64,000 nt of DNA from Lepidodermella squamata. Taxonomy: Eukaryota > Gastrotricha. Positions 1-11,533 of this stretch are shown one piece after another. The position numbers were made by a program, and so were the translations under genes. The DNA is taken from assembly GCA_047495785.1 (NCBI GenBank), contig JBLDXI010000016.1:372001-436000 (forward strand), written 5' to 3'. Numbering within the stretch: the stretch's first letter is position 1; the number at the start of each line of letters is the position of its first letter. The notes under the pieces were generated by a model that had not been told where the DNA came from, searched no databases, and saw only the letters and a list, made by a program, of their open reading frames with translations.

Positions 1-931
1 CACGATGAAATAATCTGTCTCTTAAACACTTCGTCTTTCTCAGCTGCCGACTTTATACCCGGTACAAACAGTTTGTGCATTTTTTATACTTTTATTTGTA
101 TGAAAATTGCTTTCATTTCAAAATATTATGTCTTTAAATACATTTACTTCATAGCTTTTAAGACTTTGAAAGATGACGGAAAAAAATTGCGCCAATAAAA
201 TTCAATTATTAAATCGACCGAGTTCGCCCAGGTTTCGTCTTTTTGTATTGTTAGTAGCAATTGCTGATCAGGAGTCCACAGCAAAAGATACGCAATTCGT
301 CGACCCGTGCAAACCAGTGTCGCCTGTATTTGGTGAAACCAGGGATGCCGCTCTTGTAAGTGATATTTGCCGCGCAAATACTTGATGGCTGGCACTTTAC
401 CAGCTCGAATTTGACCAGTCAAAGTTACGGCTCGCTTCTTTGATGGCCTGCAGGAGAACAAACATTTGACCTATCAAAAACAAGCTATTTTTAAGAATAA
501 ATTAATAAAAAAAGCTTCAACCTCTAAAATAGCGTCATCTCGCACTAAACCATCAGGGCTGGCGCCGAAAATTCCCGATGAGTGCAACCAGATGCCGGTG
601 TGTTTAGAAGAACCAAAACCAAGCTTCTCAAAAGCAGCAATGCCATCACTCTCGTGCTGCACGCCGTATCTTACCGCTTTCACATTCTAAGCATTTCGAT
701 ACTTGAATCGAATTTTCACATAACAAAATAATAAACCTATAACGAGGGAATCATGCGTAATGTTCACGAGGTAATGATTGAACGTAAAATAAATAAATTG
801 TAGGCCGGGTTTGCAGGGTCAAAGTACAACTCTAAAAATAGCGCGCGACGGTTAAAAATAGCACTATTCTGTAACGTTCTATGTGTAGTCTTATTTTTCA
901 AATTTTTCAGATTTTTCAAACTATTTTAGAA

Positions 932-1277
932 ATTCCACTATTGAAATAACCCAGAATTATCAAGATAAATTTAAATAATCTGGAGAATCTGAAGAATTTG
1001 AAGGTTTTCGGAAAATCCGATCTTAAAGTAAGAATTTTCTAGCTAATCATAAGTGAAGCCGTCAATTCAAGGAAAAGCTAAGAGATAGGTTACAATCGAT
1101 GTTCTTTCGATGAGTTACTCTGCATTGTAGGCCGGGTTTCGTAAGGTCAAAGTCCAAAGCATGATTCACGCTATTGAAATAATGCAGTTAGTTGTTAGCA
1201 TATTTTTTCAAATTCTTCAGATTCTCCAGATTATTTAAATTTATCTTGATAATTCTGGGTTATTTCAATAGTGGAAT
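932..1277. repeat. Inverted repeat (about 71-bp arms)
   Basis: The arm at about 932-1002 is the reverse complement of about 1207-1277, with roughly 200 bp between. A short direct repeat beginning TTGTAGGCCGGGTTT also occurs at about 800 and 1126. The structure is MITE-like and lies next to the breakpoint of the flipped YqaJ exon. Confidence 0.75.
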
Positions 1278-1279
1278 AA

Positions 1280-1450
1280 TCATCAACAGCTTGTCGCATT
1301 TGTGACCACGGGACAGCGTGATGAGCCGATGTGGTTTCGCGTTCGAGTCGGCAGACTTACATCTTCGATGATTCATGCAGTGTTCAACACCGTCAAATCG
1401 AAGAAATTTCTTGAGACTGGAGAGATGCCGAAATCAATGAAGAAAATTAA
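1280..1450 (+). pseudogene. Inverted YqaJ N-terminal exon
   Basis: The plus strand encodes GQRDEPMWFRVRVGRLTSS, matching the start of YqaJ domains (Q-x-x-P-x-W-x-x-x-R-x-x-R-(I/L)-T-S/A-S). This is the piece the minus-strand gene lacks between its SWIM and YqaJ core segments. It starts beside an inverted repeat (right arm ending near 1277) and runs into the last codons of the minus-strand SWIM exon near 1434-1450. The simplest reading is a local inversion of one exon. Confidence 0.6.
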
Positions 1451-2491
1451 CTGTTTGCCTAGGAGGAAAGAGCATTTCAATCGTTTTCCCCTCGAGGCTA
1501 GGTATATCCTCGAAAAACTTCCTCCAGGCCCTGTCAGTTTTTGAAAACGATGACTTGACCGCCATCATCACTGCAGCCTTGTGCTTGCAACGTCCTAGTC
1601 CACGCTTGCAGCCACACGTAGCATTCTTAATGCCGAGCTTGTCATCCAGATCCATCTTCGAAGAAATCTTATGATTAATTGTTAACTATTAATTGAGAAA
1701 ACATACTTCCACCGAATAAGAATGCGTCCGATATGAAGACCAGACACTTCCATTTACGTGTCCTGTGTCACCGTCGTAGCATATACTTCGAACTCGATTA
1801 AACTTGAGGTAAAGTTCGCCATGCTTCTTAAAACTCGCATATTCGTCACCAAAAAACTCTTCTATCCACTTGTCTTTAACAACACTGGACATTTCTTTAA
1901 TGAAAATGCTGATATGTGATGTGGATCATAGTTTGATAGCAAAAAACAGCATTCAAATTGCATATGAGTGACGATTACGACCTCTGAAGCACTAAAACCC
2001 AGGATAACGTTGTCCGTCGGCGAGGAAAGCGGAAGCATCCGTAAAACGAACGCGTCTTCATGGTGACCGCCATTTGTAAAATCAAAAATTCTTGTATATT
2101 TAGGCAAGATATATGTCGTTGTATTTCTAAAATCGAGTGTTTTCAAATTTTAATAAATGACAAAATTTCATTTTTTTGGCCAATCAGCTGCGGCGGTCTG
2201 GAGAATAATTATTACGGGCTGCGGGCTGCTCCATCTCGCATTTGAACTAGATTAAGTTGAAATGTAAAACGATTTTGTCTAGTGGGCAGCGCCGTGATGC
2301 ATCACGGGATCAACTTGTTTTTAAACTATTTAAAATATGCTGCCATTTTATTTATGTTTACAAAATCACGTGCTGTACGGTTTTGTCGAATGTCCAGGCT
2401 TAAAATAACCGATGGGCCAAACAGATGTATTTCTGCCCTATTTTAATGCTTCATAATTTTATTATCTGTTCTTGAGTCATCTTCAGTTATA

Positions 2492-5400
2492 ATGCCAAAA
2501 TTTATAGCATTTATTCTTACATCTGCTGCTCTAATAATCGATGCCACAAGTGGCCAAGTAAGAAATTGTTTGAGTCTTCTGCTATCCAATTTTTTCCTCC
2601 AATTTCTACAGCAATTTGTCGGAAATAAAACTGAAGACAAGGCCGAAGTGAAGAGGATTCTCTGCGAACTCGACTGTAAAATAGCATTGGACTACGACCA
2701 ACCCTGTGTAAGTGATTTTATTTTCTTTTTTTTTTCTAACCAAAAGTTCCTCACACCCCGGCATTTCTAAAAGCTAAAACACGCAATTTTAAGAATAACC
2801 AAAAGTCTCAATTTTAGTTGGCTCATGCAGGACGCGAAGTACGGGGGGAATTAGGGATATCGTACACCCCAGTTCGGCAGGCAAGAGGGTAAAAACTCCC
2901 AAAAAACCTTAGGGTCATAAAATTGGGGTTCTACAGTTCGAGAATCCTACTTCGCTCACTGACTCCTAAGTTTTAATGCATTTTAAGCCCGTTTTCGGCT
3001 TGAAAATTCACAAACAATTCGAAGCTATATTTGCTATTTGCTCACAAATTAACTTTTACAAGTAGTGAGCCGCTCAAAACGTTTAACACTAAGGCAGAAA
3101 ATTATCACATCAAGATTCCTTGTTACAACGCCACTGGTACGCCAGACTACTTGATGACATAGCAGTCGAATAGGACAAAGAACAGGGTTCGCGGGAATCC
3201 GATACGATTCGTTACCGTGAAGGTCTGCATTTTCTGCAACCGTGGGATTTTTCCTTAAACTGAAATGCATATCCGTATTTAAATTGCTGAAACAGGTGAC
3301 TGTCACATCAGCTAATTATTTATTCTAAAGGCAGCCCCGGTCGATTGGTCTAATCGGTTTCAAAACATAAATAATGAACGTTCAGGAAAAACCGCTACAT
3401 TAAAAATTTTTGAATGTTCACATTCTAAATTACAAATTTTTCAAATTTTTCGATTTTCGAAGCTAAATCCTAAGTAGCATGGTAATTGTTTATGACGGGG
3501 AACTCCCGTTGTCGTAGGTCATGTTCGGTCTGTCGGTCTGTCGGTCGTCAAGGAGGATAAATAGCGGTGTAGTCACAGTTACCCGATGCCTGTTTTCAAC
3601 CCTCCTATGAAAAGTCTCCCGGGCACATGCAATTCGTACTGCTTTTCGGCTTGTGTGACATGGCAACTTTTGGCGTGCGACTAGCGGTGGTAGCCCCTGG
3701 CCCGCTCACGTTTGGTAAAAACCCTTACGCTACGTACGCGCTCTATTTTTACTGAGTAAGCAAATGTGACTAACACGTAAATGTTCATATACTTGCACAT
3801 TCGTGATTTGTAGCTCATCCTGAATTGAAGCCCCCTGAGCAACAATACATTGAGTTGCAAGCCCATCTCAAATAATAGCCGGGGCTACTACGTAACTTGG
3901 TAAGATGCGTGATATGGATCCTAATGCCAAGTCAACCATCATGGATGATGGGTGTGCACGAAAAAGTTATACGTGGGTTATACGTGGGCACGAAAGAAAG
4001 CGATGATGCTTAGTATATCTTTGTTCGGGGTTAAAGCGATTGCGAAGGTGTGGGATGAACGCAGTGCGCAGTAAATGTATCCGGGTTAGCATTGCCTCTA
4101 GCTGAAGCCCCTAATACCACGTTCGAAAAACTTATTTTTATTTTGTTCTTTGTTTTTAAACATGCTGTTTGTTCCCACATGGTTGGTTATTTTTTGCTTC
4201 AATGGAAAATGTGATTCCGCCCGGTGTTTCCGCCCGGTGATTCCGCCCGCTCACGCGTTTAAGGTGGATCTTTTATTTTTAATTTTAGTTGATTTCCAAA
4301 TCAGTAAATTACTGGACAAACCAGACTCCTTCAAGAAATTAGACCAAGAAAACTACAATTTGAACCAAATAAAGCATTTTAACAATAGCCAATTTTATTT
4401 AACACGTAAATTGTGAGAGATTAGCTTATACAAATCGAAAAGTCAGTTCTGGAGTTTTGGCATGCACAGTGCAGTATTTACTTGAAAACTGGCGTCGACC
4501 GTGAACTGAATCGCCGGCGGACTGATCGCCCTAGTCGAATTTGCCTAGAGGAAATTCGGCCATTTTCTGCTACTTAAGAATTGCGGTTTTCACGAGCTGA
4601 TTGTTGCATTGGTAGACTGCATTTGGTTAGAATCGACTGCGTTTCCGAGGATTAGTCGCGGTTGCCGAGCGTGATTTTCACCAAAACAAATTCAGTGCGA
4701 AAATAATTCGATTCGAAAGAGGAATGAAACAAAAAGAATTTGTTAACCGATTTTTTAAGGTTGATTTTTCAATTCAAACGAAATTAATTTAAACAGACGC
4801 CATGGGTGTGAGTGGTTGTGCATTTTATCCAGATTTCGAGCGGAAAATGGGTTTTTTTGGGATAATATAGCCCTTGAAATAACTCGATTTCAGCCCTTGA
4901 AAATACCCTCGGGCTTCGCTCCGCTACGCCCTCGGGCATTTTCAGCGGGCCGAAATCTCGTTTCTGCCCTCAACACCGTTAAGGATTCCTTAATTTCTAT
5001 CGAGCAAATTCAAATCCCAAGAGGAAATCAGGTTAAAAATACATTGAAACGCACAGTTCGTATGAATAGAAATCAGAAACTTTAAGGAAAGTAGCACCTG
5101 CAAGCGGAGTCTGTGCTTATGAAAATAGCATCCTAAGTAATAATTCCGGATGTCGGAGTATAGGCATCTTCAAAGCACGCTTTTAAGGCATCGAATTCTG
5201 GCGATACCTACGACCTACGACAGATCAGTTGTGATCAGCCAGAATTCGTGATTCATAGCATGATTTGTCTCTTTCTTCTCACCTTGTTGTTGTCGTTCCA
5301 TGCCACACAGGCGCGTAAGCCTTATCGCTTGCACACTCCCTTTACCTTCCCCTATGGAGATCATCGCATCCGTCCACGCACTTCGTGTCCTATCAAACTC

Positions 5401-8400
5401 AGACCTACGAAGAAGCCCAGGCCTACAAGTAACGCATGTACTTGTTACATAAAAATCGAATATCACGAAGAGTCCGAAGTGACAGTTCCCAAGAAGAGAG
5501 ATTAGTTTCCGAGTTGAATGTCGGGCAATGAGCTTCCTGAAAGCATGCTTTGAAGGCGTCAAATTCTAGCGATTCCTGCGCTCTAAGACAGATCATTCAC
5601 AATTCAAATTCCCATAATGAACTCTCTCTACATTTTCGTATTTCTTTCAACGTTTTCTGCCTCAGTAACGGAAGCGCGTAAGCCATATCGCTTGCGCACT
5701 CTCCTTTACCTCCCGCTATGGAGAAACTCGGGAGACTATCGCAACTGTCGTTGGGCTTTTCAGTCGGCGTACGATTTCGTTAACAATCGAAGCGATATTT
5801 TACCCGACTACCACCTCGAATACGATTATCGTGACGAAGGACCACAGAGTGTGGCAGTAGCCTCTTCGAGCATCTACTACATTCGACAAATGCTTGATTC
5901 CGAAGACCCGAGTCTTATCATGGCTCCGCTTAATATCGGTGTTCAATTCACGCCAGGATGTAAAAGTTGGGGTAGGGTTGCATCGCATATGAACATGGTG
6001 ACAGTATCGATGGGCTGCATTTCACCGGCTATGGTTGACCGTCGAGATCTCTATCCTAACCTGTGGCGAATCAAGGCATCTTCTCAGTTGACTATGATGG
6101 CGCGCTTAAGCTTCATATTAAGAGCAACACCTTGGAAAAAAGTCGCAATCGTATTCCCAGCTGGTGAAAGCTCTTTCGGTCTCGAGGCAGCTACCTTCGC
6201 TGTTTCGATAAACAACAAATTCGGCCTTGCTATTCAAACAATTGAAGCTAGCCCTGATTTCAGCGACGACTTTATGCAGACCTTCAACAAAAAAGACATC
6301 CGAATCTTCTCATTTGAGAACGGCGACTCTTTGCTCATGATTCAATTCCTCTGCCAGGCCTATTTCAGCGGTATTAAGGGGAATAAGTACATATTTCTGA
6401 CTCTGACTAGTTCTTACACGGACCCTAACCTCGCCCCGCCGTCTTATTTCCCTACAAATTGCAATTCGACGATTTACATGGAGCAAATGGGCAGGGTTTT
6501 GTATTTTGGTGCCCCCTCTACATTAACGAATGATGGAAAGACGAAGGATTATCTTGGAAATACGATGCCAGAGTTCGATAGTTATTTCAGGAAAACTTAC
6601 CCAGTTGACACTCGCATGATAGATTTCACAGGGAGATATGGTTGCTATGACATGGCTCTTCACTCCATTGTTGTCCTAAACGATTCCGAATACCTCCTCA
6701 ACAAGCTGAATTCCTCACTCAAGGAGTATCGCGAAGACCCGAGAAAGGTCATGTTAGCGGTAAACAGTAGTGCTGGAGGGGTGAGGTATCGGAATCAGCA
6801 GCTTGGCTATTTTCATTACTCTTCGAGAATGGAAATGGACTATGAAGTTCAGATGGTCTTCACTTGGTCCCCGGCGACAGGCATGAAGGCGAGATATAGG
6901 ATTCAACTGGATGAAAATGCAACTTTGAGCAATGATACGGCTTCATTTAAAGTTCAAGAAATGTCAGCATTTGAACCTGGATTTCTACCCAGAGACTCGG
7001 CGTTCGAAGATTTAGTCGATATCGGGGTTCCAATCGGAGCTTTCGGATTTCTAACTTTTACGGCTCTCATCATGGTTCTTATTCAAATCAGTGGCATTTC
7101 ATGGGTGATATTGACTGAAACGAAGACTGATGGTAAACGGTTGGAGGATATCCTAATGATTACCAGCTGCGTTTTCCTAGCTGGAGGGTCCGTTTTAGTG
7201 ATGGCACCAACCATAATCAGAAATGACGCCATTTGTGAAGCTTCCGTACTCACTGTTGCTTTAGGTCTTTCGCTGTTGTACAGCGCGTTAGTTTTCCGGC
7301 TTCGGACAGCGTTTAAAATTCTGCTCCAGAATGAATCACGACAAATAAATCGTCCAAATGATGCAAAGGACGAAGCTTCATATTTCATTCGGACAGTTTT
7401 CTTTCTGTTCTTAAACCTGTCCGTTGCTATTGCATGGGCGACAGCTGATCCTTTCGTAGCTGTAGTAGTTGAGCCGGACAAGTCGAGATATTACGATGTG
7501 GAAGCTGACACTTATATCACGAACCACTCAGTCGCATGCTCTTCAAGTTCGACTGGACATTGGCTGATAGCGCTATTGTCCTTGGACGCATTGGTTCTCG
7601 CAAATGGGGCGATCTATGTTGTGAAACTGAAAGGAAGTCCGTATCTGCCCTTCTATCCCTTCGTGAAGCGATTAGCTGTCACTGTTGTAGCTTCTTCGAC
7701 GTTGTTTCTAGCGACTGTAGCTGTTGTCGCCATGCTGAAATCGGGCAGCGGTCGAGATTTGGCAATTTGTGTTGCACTACAGATACAATCTGCTTTGGTT
7801 AGCGCTTTGCTTTATGTTAAAGTTGGAAAGGGCGTGGATAATACTGGTGAATCTATGCCTCGAATTCCGACCAATCAAAGTCATATGCGGAGCAGATTCA
7901 TGTCTGTCGGACAACCTGTTGTGAGAACCAGGTTTCACAGCCGTGGATGAAGCCTAATAATCATTCAGCATAGAGGATTCCATTTATTTTATTTTTATGT
8001 CGTATCTAGGTCGAGGCATTTTGTTAAATGTCTTTTCACGTTGTGTATTCAACTTGTTCACAATATTTCAACTTCTAAGTGGAAGCTAACAGTTATCAAT
8101 CAAAGAGTTCGATTTGGCGAAATTTGAACGTGTTTAAACCATGAATCCGGCGGGGAAAAAAGTGATCAAAGATTGTACTGAGATTACCAGAAAAACACAT
8201 ACGATATGCAGTTTTATCAAATATTAATACAGTGTCTCCGAAACCGGAGATGTTAAGTGAACTATGAGTGGATATAGGATGATCGTGAAGGTTCACCGCC
8301 TGAAGGTTGCTTTCTCACACGTTTTAACAACGGCACGTCTGGAACCACGTCTTCAATGATCGAAGTAAAGGGGTATGCGCAGTATCTTGTCCCAGTTCAA

Positions 8401-11400
8401 GTGGGCTGTGAAACCAAATTCCAAAATATCAAAAGGGACAACTTGGCCAGAAAATTCGATAAAACAATCCCTAGTTCCACGTTCTTACTTCGTAATCTGC
8501 CTTGCCTTGGTAAAATTTCAAGACAAAATAAGAATTGAAGAATGATTCGTTTTAAATTCGCAATTCCGATGCAAATAACAAATAATGTTGCTGCCTACTC
8601 GCCCACTTTTTCTGTCATGTATGAATTCTGTCTGGTCGTGTCATGTGAAAATTGCTGAGCCCCACTAAATAATGGTTGGCTTTTTGCAGATTTCATGTGA
8701 CGATTACGTCTTGAAGGAACCGGCGCCGAGTCGTGAGGTCGCGCTCGCCCACTATCGAAACTATGTAAACCGCGGCATCGACTCGCCAAGCTTACCCGTG
8801 GCTGATTCTAACCTGTGGCCGCTGCCGATTAAAATATTTTTCTATGCCGATTCACAGTGTAAGTTTCGTTGTCACGAGTTTCCATGCCTTATACCCTGCC
8901 CTTAGATGATTACGAATTTCAAGCGCGGGTTATTGAGGCACTGGAACTGTACAAACGAGAGACATGCATCAGCTACAAAATTGCGACAAGCTACTCTCCC
9001 GGAACCATATACGTGCAAAGATCCTATGGGTAAGTGATTTAGTCTTCTGCTGTTTCATTATTTGCTCCATTTTTAGAGGCTCGACTTGGGACGTTGAACC
9101 GGGGAAATATGCGGATCCACAGTTCGTGGTAATGCGTATAGAGGTAAGAAGTTAAAACATGAAATATCAGAATGTAGACGCTCTGTTGATATTGAACCAT
9201 ATTCAACAAGGGGTTGAACTATTCTCTCCTTTTTCTTTCCAGGGTATTCACAAGGTGCTTGCTCTAACACTTGGATTGGTAATTTTTCTAACTTTGCGGT
9301 TGAATTTTGTCGAGATTTCGAGATATATTGATATCAGCCGTACGAACATTGGCGACTCGACCGCGATGAATACTTGAAAATCAAGAATCCCTACTCGTAA
9401 TAAATCTTTCCAATCTGCGTTGATCCATTCTTTTGCCATTGACATTATCAGGTGGACAACATTATACAAACCACATCCACGCGATCACGGGGTGCCCTTC
9501 GACTTTGCCTCGGCAACAATGGTGCACCCTTCCGAAGATGATGGAGATTTCGAGCCGAAAGACTGGCGTTATGTTGGCGCCATGAACTCGAAATTTCCCT
9601 CATTCAATAATTTGAAGACTCTAAATTTGATGTACGATTGTGCGGGTACGTTCACTCGCATTTGCTTTTCTACAGTTCTATTTTTTCGATTTTGATCTGT
9701 ATAGCCCGTTGTAATGGCAAATCACCCGATTGCAAGTACGGCGGCTACCGCGATCCAAAGGCCTGTTATCGATGCAAGTGCCCGCCCGGTTTCGGCGGCC
9801 CGACTTGTGAAGCCACGCCACCTTTCGCCGGCGAGAACTGCGGAGGTGTTTTGAACATTCCTGAATGTACCACCATCGAAATGAAGTCACCTAACTACCC
9901 GAATAAGTACCCTATTGGCAGTAGCTGTACGTGGTGGGTCGTATCATCCAAGGTATTGCTTCGCATTGATAAATCACATTTATATTTATTGGTTTCGCCA
10001 ATAGCCTGGGCTAGTATTCGGATTCAGTGAAAGGCCAGATCTCAAAAAGGGCATCAGTAAGTGAAGATCTAAATATAGTCGAGATTTGAGAGATTGAGAA
10101 TCCTGTTATAGCGGAGACTGGCTTTTCAAGATACACTGATACATGCATCGATTACGTTGAATTTCGCAATCCAGTCGATGGAACGTTGCCATATCCTCGC
10201 TTCTGTTCATATGGCGTCACTTCTGGTAAAATTTACGAAACCAATGGTACGAAGGCGATAGTCTATTTCAAATCGAACTCGCCGAATCCTGGCAAAGGGT
10301 TCCGGCTACTCGCTCGCTCGAGCTGCTCAACAGACAATTTGCAAGAGTTGACGTTATCGCCGATCGGCTACGACTATGAGGGCAGGGTGTCGGTTACCTC
10401 TAACGGCCTTGCTTGCCTTAATTGGCCAATTCCTCACTGGATTGACAGTTTCTATGATCTCATCAAATTTCCGAGGGGCGATGTCATCAGACCATGGAAC
10501 TGCGTACGCAACCTTAATTCGTTAACGACTGGACCGTACTGCAACACGGCTCAAGGGCTGCAAACAGCAGCCAACTTGCCGTCCACCCCTATCAGTAAGT
10601 TTGCAAATCGTACTTTAACGATCAATGTGAGGAATAATCTGCTAAAACGATCATCGGAGAAAATTATCTAAAATTTAGATTTAATATTTAATATAGTTCG
10701 GTTCAGTGATTTCGCCCTATGAGAATGGGGAATGAGGGGAATCTTTTCCTCTGGGGAATATTGTAAATATCAATTATAATTTACCCAGATAGAAGGTTTC
10801 AGCTCTACTGTCACGAATTTTGAGCAATCAGACGATAATCATTAATCGATATGCTAAATCTTTCTCCTTCTTCGATTAATAGGCCCACCACTGAAACGCT
10901 GCTTGTCGATATCAACTCAGCAGTTCATGGGGTGCAAATTTGTTTGCCCAACCGGCGAGTTTGAACTCAAAGCTCCACACAACTTCTACGGCGAAAACTG
11001 CAAAAAAGGAGTAAGTAATTCCACTTTCTTTGAATTTGCAAGCCCTTAAATGCCTTCTCTGCTGGCAGGCTGCCAAGAAGTGTTATACAACTAGCACGAA
11101 GAAATACCGATGCATCAATGACGGGGCTAATTGTGACGGGGCAGACGAAGTTGAAGTCAGTTTGCTTTCGATTCAATCTAATTAGCGTTCGTTAATTGGT
11201 TTTCTGCTAGGTCGATGTGATTTTTTCAAGATACAGATTTTTCGCCCGCAACTGGCTCGATTGCAATCACGTATTCGGTCTGGTAATTAGGCAAATTGTC
11301 TTCAGAACTTAGCCTTGAAATTGTTTTGTCAGAAATACTATCAGTGCTATGAGAAAGATGCCATGAATTTCGTCGACTGCCGCAGATCTGGATGCAATAA

Positions 11401-11533
11401 TGACGAGGTATGTAGACTTTTTTCATCATGTATCCTTTTGAAACGTTCTCAACGAGTTATTTTGCAGTATGGTCTCGGGGCCTTCTATTCGCCAACTCAA
11501 TGTTACGCCAATTTCGAACAATCGAAACGTTGA
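2492..11533 (+). CDS. Degenerate astacin-EGF-CUB-kringle secreted protein, copy A
   Basis: Sixteen exons: 2492-2557, 2612-2707, 8690-8858, 8906-9029, 9077-9143, 9243-9278, 9338-9396, 9452-9645, 9705-9952, 10005-10056, 10112-10594, 10883-11010, 11069-11155, 11211-11282, 11333-11407, 11468-11533 (2022 nt, 673 aa). All join in frame with GT..AG. Order: signal peptide; Cys motif (CELDC, CDDY); astacin-like domain (ETCISY, HWRLDRDEY, VPFDFASATM, LNLMYDC); EGF-like (GGYRDPKACYRCKCPPGFGG); CUB (SPNYPNKYP, FCSYGVTSGKIYE); kringle-like (YDYEGRVS, LACLNW, GPYCNT); Cys-rich tail. The zinc motif HExxHxxGFxH is replaced by HKVLALTLGL then PYEH, and the Met-turn Tyr by Pro, so protease activity is not expected. 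An extracellular binding or decoy role is inference. Intron 2 is 5.98 kb and holds a GPCR gene. AATAAA follows at about 11647. Confidence 0.8.
2708..5171. other. First part of copy A intron 2, no gene seen
   Basis: No convincing coding sequence. Three near-copies of TTCCGCCCGGTG lie at about 4215-4255. An imperfect inverted repeat spans about 4886-4961 around CCTCGGGC words. The 3470-4110 stretch looks like old repeat sequence but I cannot assign a family. The short frames here look like chance. Confidence 0.4.
5172..5215 (+). promoter_or_regulatory. Conserved upstream block, copy 1
   Basis: AAAGCACGCTTTTAAGGC followed by a stretch like CGAATTCTGGCGAT lies about 90 bp upstream of the ATG at 5260. 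The same block precedes the ATGs of GPCR copy 1 (5540) and copy 2 (27744) at similar spacing. The core AAAGCAYGCTTT is near-palindromic. A promoter or 5' leader role is inferred from conservation and position only. Confidence 0.5.
5260..5505 (+). CDS. Short secreted paralog of the GPCR N-terminus
   Basis: An 81-codon frame with its own upstream block. Residues 1-20 are a signal peptide (MICLFLLTLLLSFHATQA). Then RKPYRLHTP and FPYGDHR mirror the mature N-terminus of the class C GPCR 360 bp downstream (RKPYRLRTLLYLPLW). After that the sequence changes to a basic, Pro/Thr-rich stretch with two Cys (NACTCYI) and stops. It is therefore a tandem 5' duplicate carrying only the leader and first residues of the receptor. 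It could encode a small secreted peptide, or be a decayed stub. Start chosen at the ATG aligned with the receptor's signal peptide. Expression cannot be judged from sequence. Confidence 0.5.
   Translation: MICLFLLTLLLSFHATQARKPYRLHTPFTFPYGDHRIRPRTSCPIKLRPTKKPRPTSNACTCYIKIEYHEESEVTVPKKRD
5540..5580 (+). promoter_or_regulatory. Conserved upstream block, copy 2 (GPCR copy 1)
   Basis: Contains the perfect palindrome AAAGCATGCTTT (5540-5551), then GAAGGCGTCAAATTCTAGCG, about 75 bp before the GPCR ATG at 5617. Same layout as the blocks at 5172 and 27744. Inferred promoter or leader element. Confidence 0.5.
5617..7950 (+). CDS. Class C (GABA-B-like) G-protein-coupled receptor, intronless
   Basis: One uninterrupted 777-codon frame. 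Residues 1-20 are a signal peptide. About 21-460 is a periplasmic-binding-protein (ANF-receptor) fold: DYRNCRWAFQSAYDF, PLNIGVQFTPGCKSWG, KKVAIVFP, several N-glycosylation sequons. About 470-735 holds seven hydrophobic segments of the 7tm_3 type. The TM3 Cys (about 540) and ECL2 Cys (about 641) can form the usual disulfide, and WATADP at 607-612 matches the W-x-x-x-D-P of GABA-B receptors. There is no Cys-rich linker, as in GABA-B receptors and unlike mGluRs. The cytoplasmic tail is short (about 40 aa). It would act at the plasma membrane as a ligand-binding receptor; the ligand is unknown. The gene lies in the same orientation inside intron 2 of copy A. The lack of introns among intron-rich neighbours suggests an old retrocopy. 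Confidence 0.85.
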   Translation: MNSLYIFVFLSTFSASVTEARKPYRLRTLLYLPLWRNSGDYRNCRWAFQSAYDFVNNRSDILPDYHLEYDYRDEGPQSVAVASSSIYYIRQMLDSEDPSLIMAPLNIGVQFTPGCKSWGRVASHMNMVTVSMGCISPAMVDRRDLYPNLWRIKASSQLTMMARLSFILRATPWKKVAIVFPAGESSFGLEAATFAVSINNKFGLAIQTIEASPDFSDDFMQTFNKKDIRIFSFENGDSLLMIQFLCQAYFSGIKGNKYIFLTLTSSYTDPNLAPPSYFPTNCNSTIYMEQMGRVLYFGAPSTLTNDGKTKDYLGNTMPEFDSYFRKTYPVDTRMIDFTGRYGCYDMALHSIVVLNDSEYLLNKLNSSLKEYREDPRKVMLAVNSSAGGVRYRNQQLGYFHYSSRMEMDYEVQMVFTWSPATGMKARYRIQLDENATLSNDTASFKVQEMSAFEPGFLPRDSAFEDLVDIGVPIGAFGFLTFTALIMVLIQISGISWVILTETKTDGKRLEDILMITSCVFLAGGSVLVMAPTIIRNDAICEASVLTVALGLSLLYSALVFRLRTAFKILLQNESRQINRPNDAKDEASYFIRTVFFLFLNLSVAIAWATADPFVAVVVEPDKSRYYDVEADTYITNHSVACSSSSTGHWLIALLSLDALVLANGAIYVVKLKGSPYLPFYPFVKRLAVTVVASSTLFLATVAVVAMLKSGSGRDLAICVALQIQSALVSALLYVKVGKGVDNTGESMPRIPTNQSHMRSRFMSVGQPVVRTRFHSRG
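7951..8689. other. Remainder of copy A intron 2
   Basis: Contains the presumed 3' UTR of the GPCR and the acceptor of copy A exon 3 (TTTTTGCAG at 8681-8689). No other gene or repeat stands out. Confidence 0.5.

Larger units (their letters stand above)
144..1892 (-). pseudogene. SWIM zinc finger / YqaJ-nuclease-like gene relic
   Basis: Not intact. Read on the minus strand, three pieces line up in the order known for SWIM-YqaJ proteins. About 1434-1660 encodes a SWIM zinc finger (CGCKRGLGRCKH, the CxC..CxH pattern). About 474-683 encodes the YqaJ core (YGVQHESDGIAAFE, then GASPDGL and EVE). About 144-461 encodes the C-terminal half (HPWFHQIQATL, LLLWTP). The 1689-1892 stretch (FNRVRSICYDGDTG) resembles sequence upstream of SWIM. 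YqaJ proteins are lambda-exonuclease-type nucleases; in animals they occur as multi-exon genes and within some DNA transposons of the ISL2EU type. The N-terminal YqaJ exon is missing here and lies on the opposite strand at 1280-1450. Stops and frame changes make this a relic. The domain calls are firm; whether the source was host or transposon is open. Confidence 0.7.

Noticed and set aside
3049-3306. 85-codon minus-strand frame in copy A intron
   Set aside because: No recognisable domain and no support from the equivalent intron of copy B or locus C.
7083-7481. 132-codon minus-strand frame inside the GPCR gene
   Set aside because: Antisense shadow of the seven-helix coding region; no independent support.
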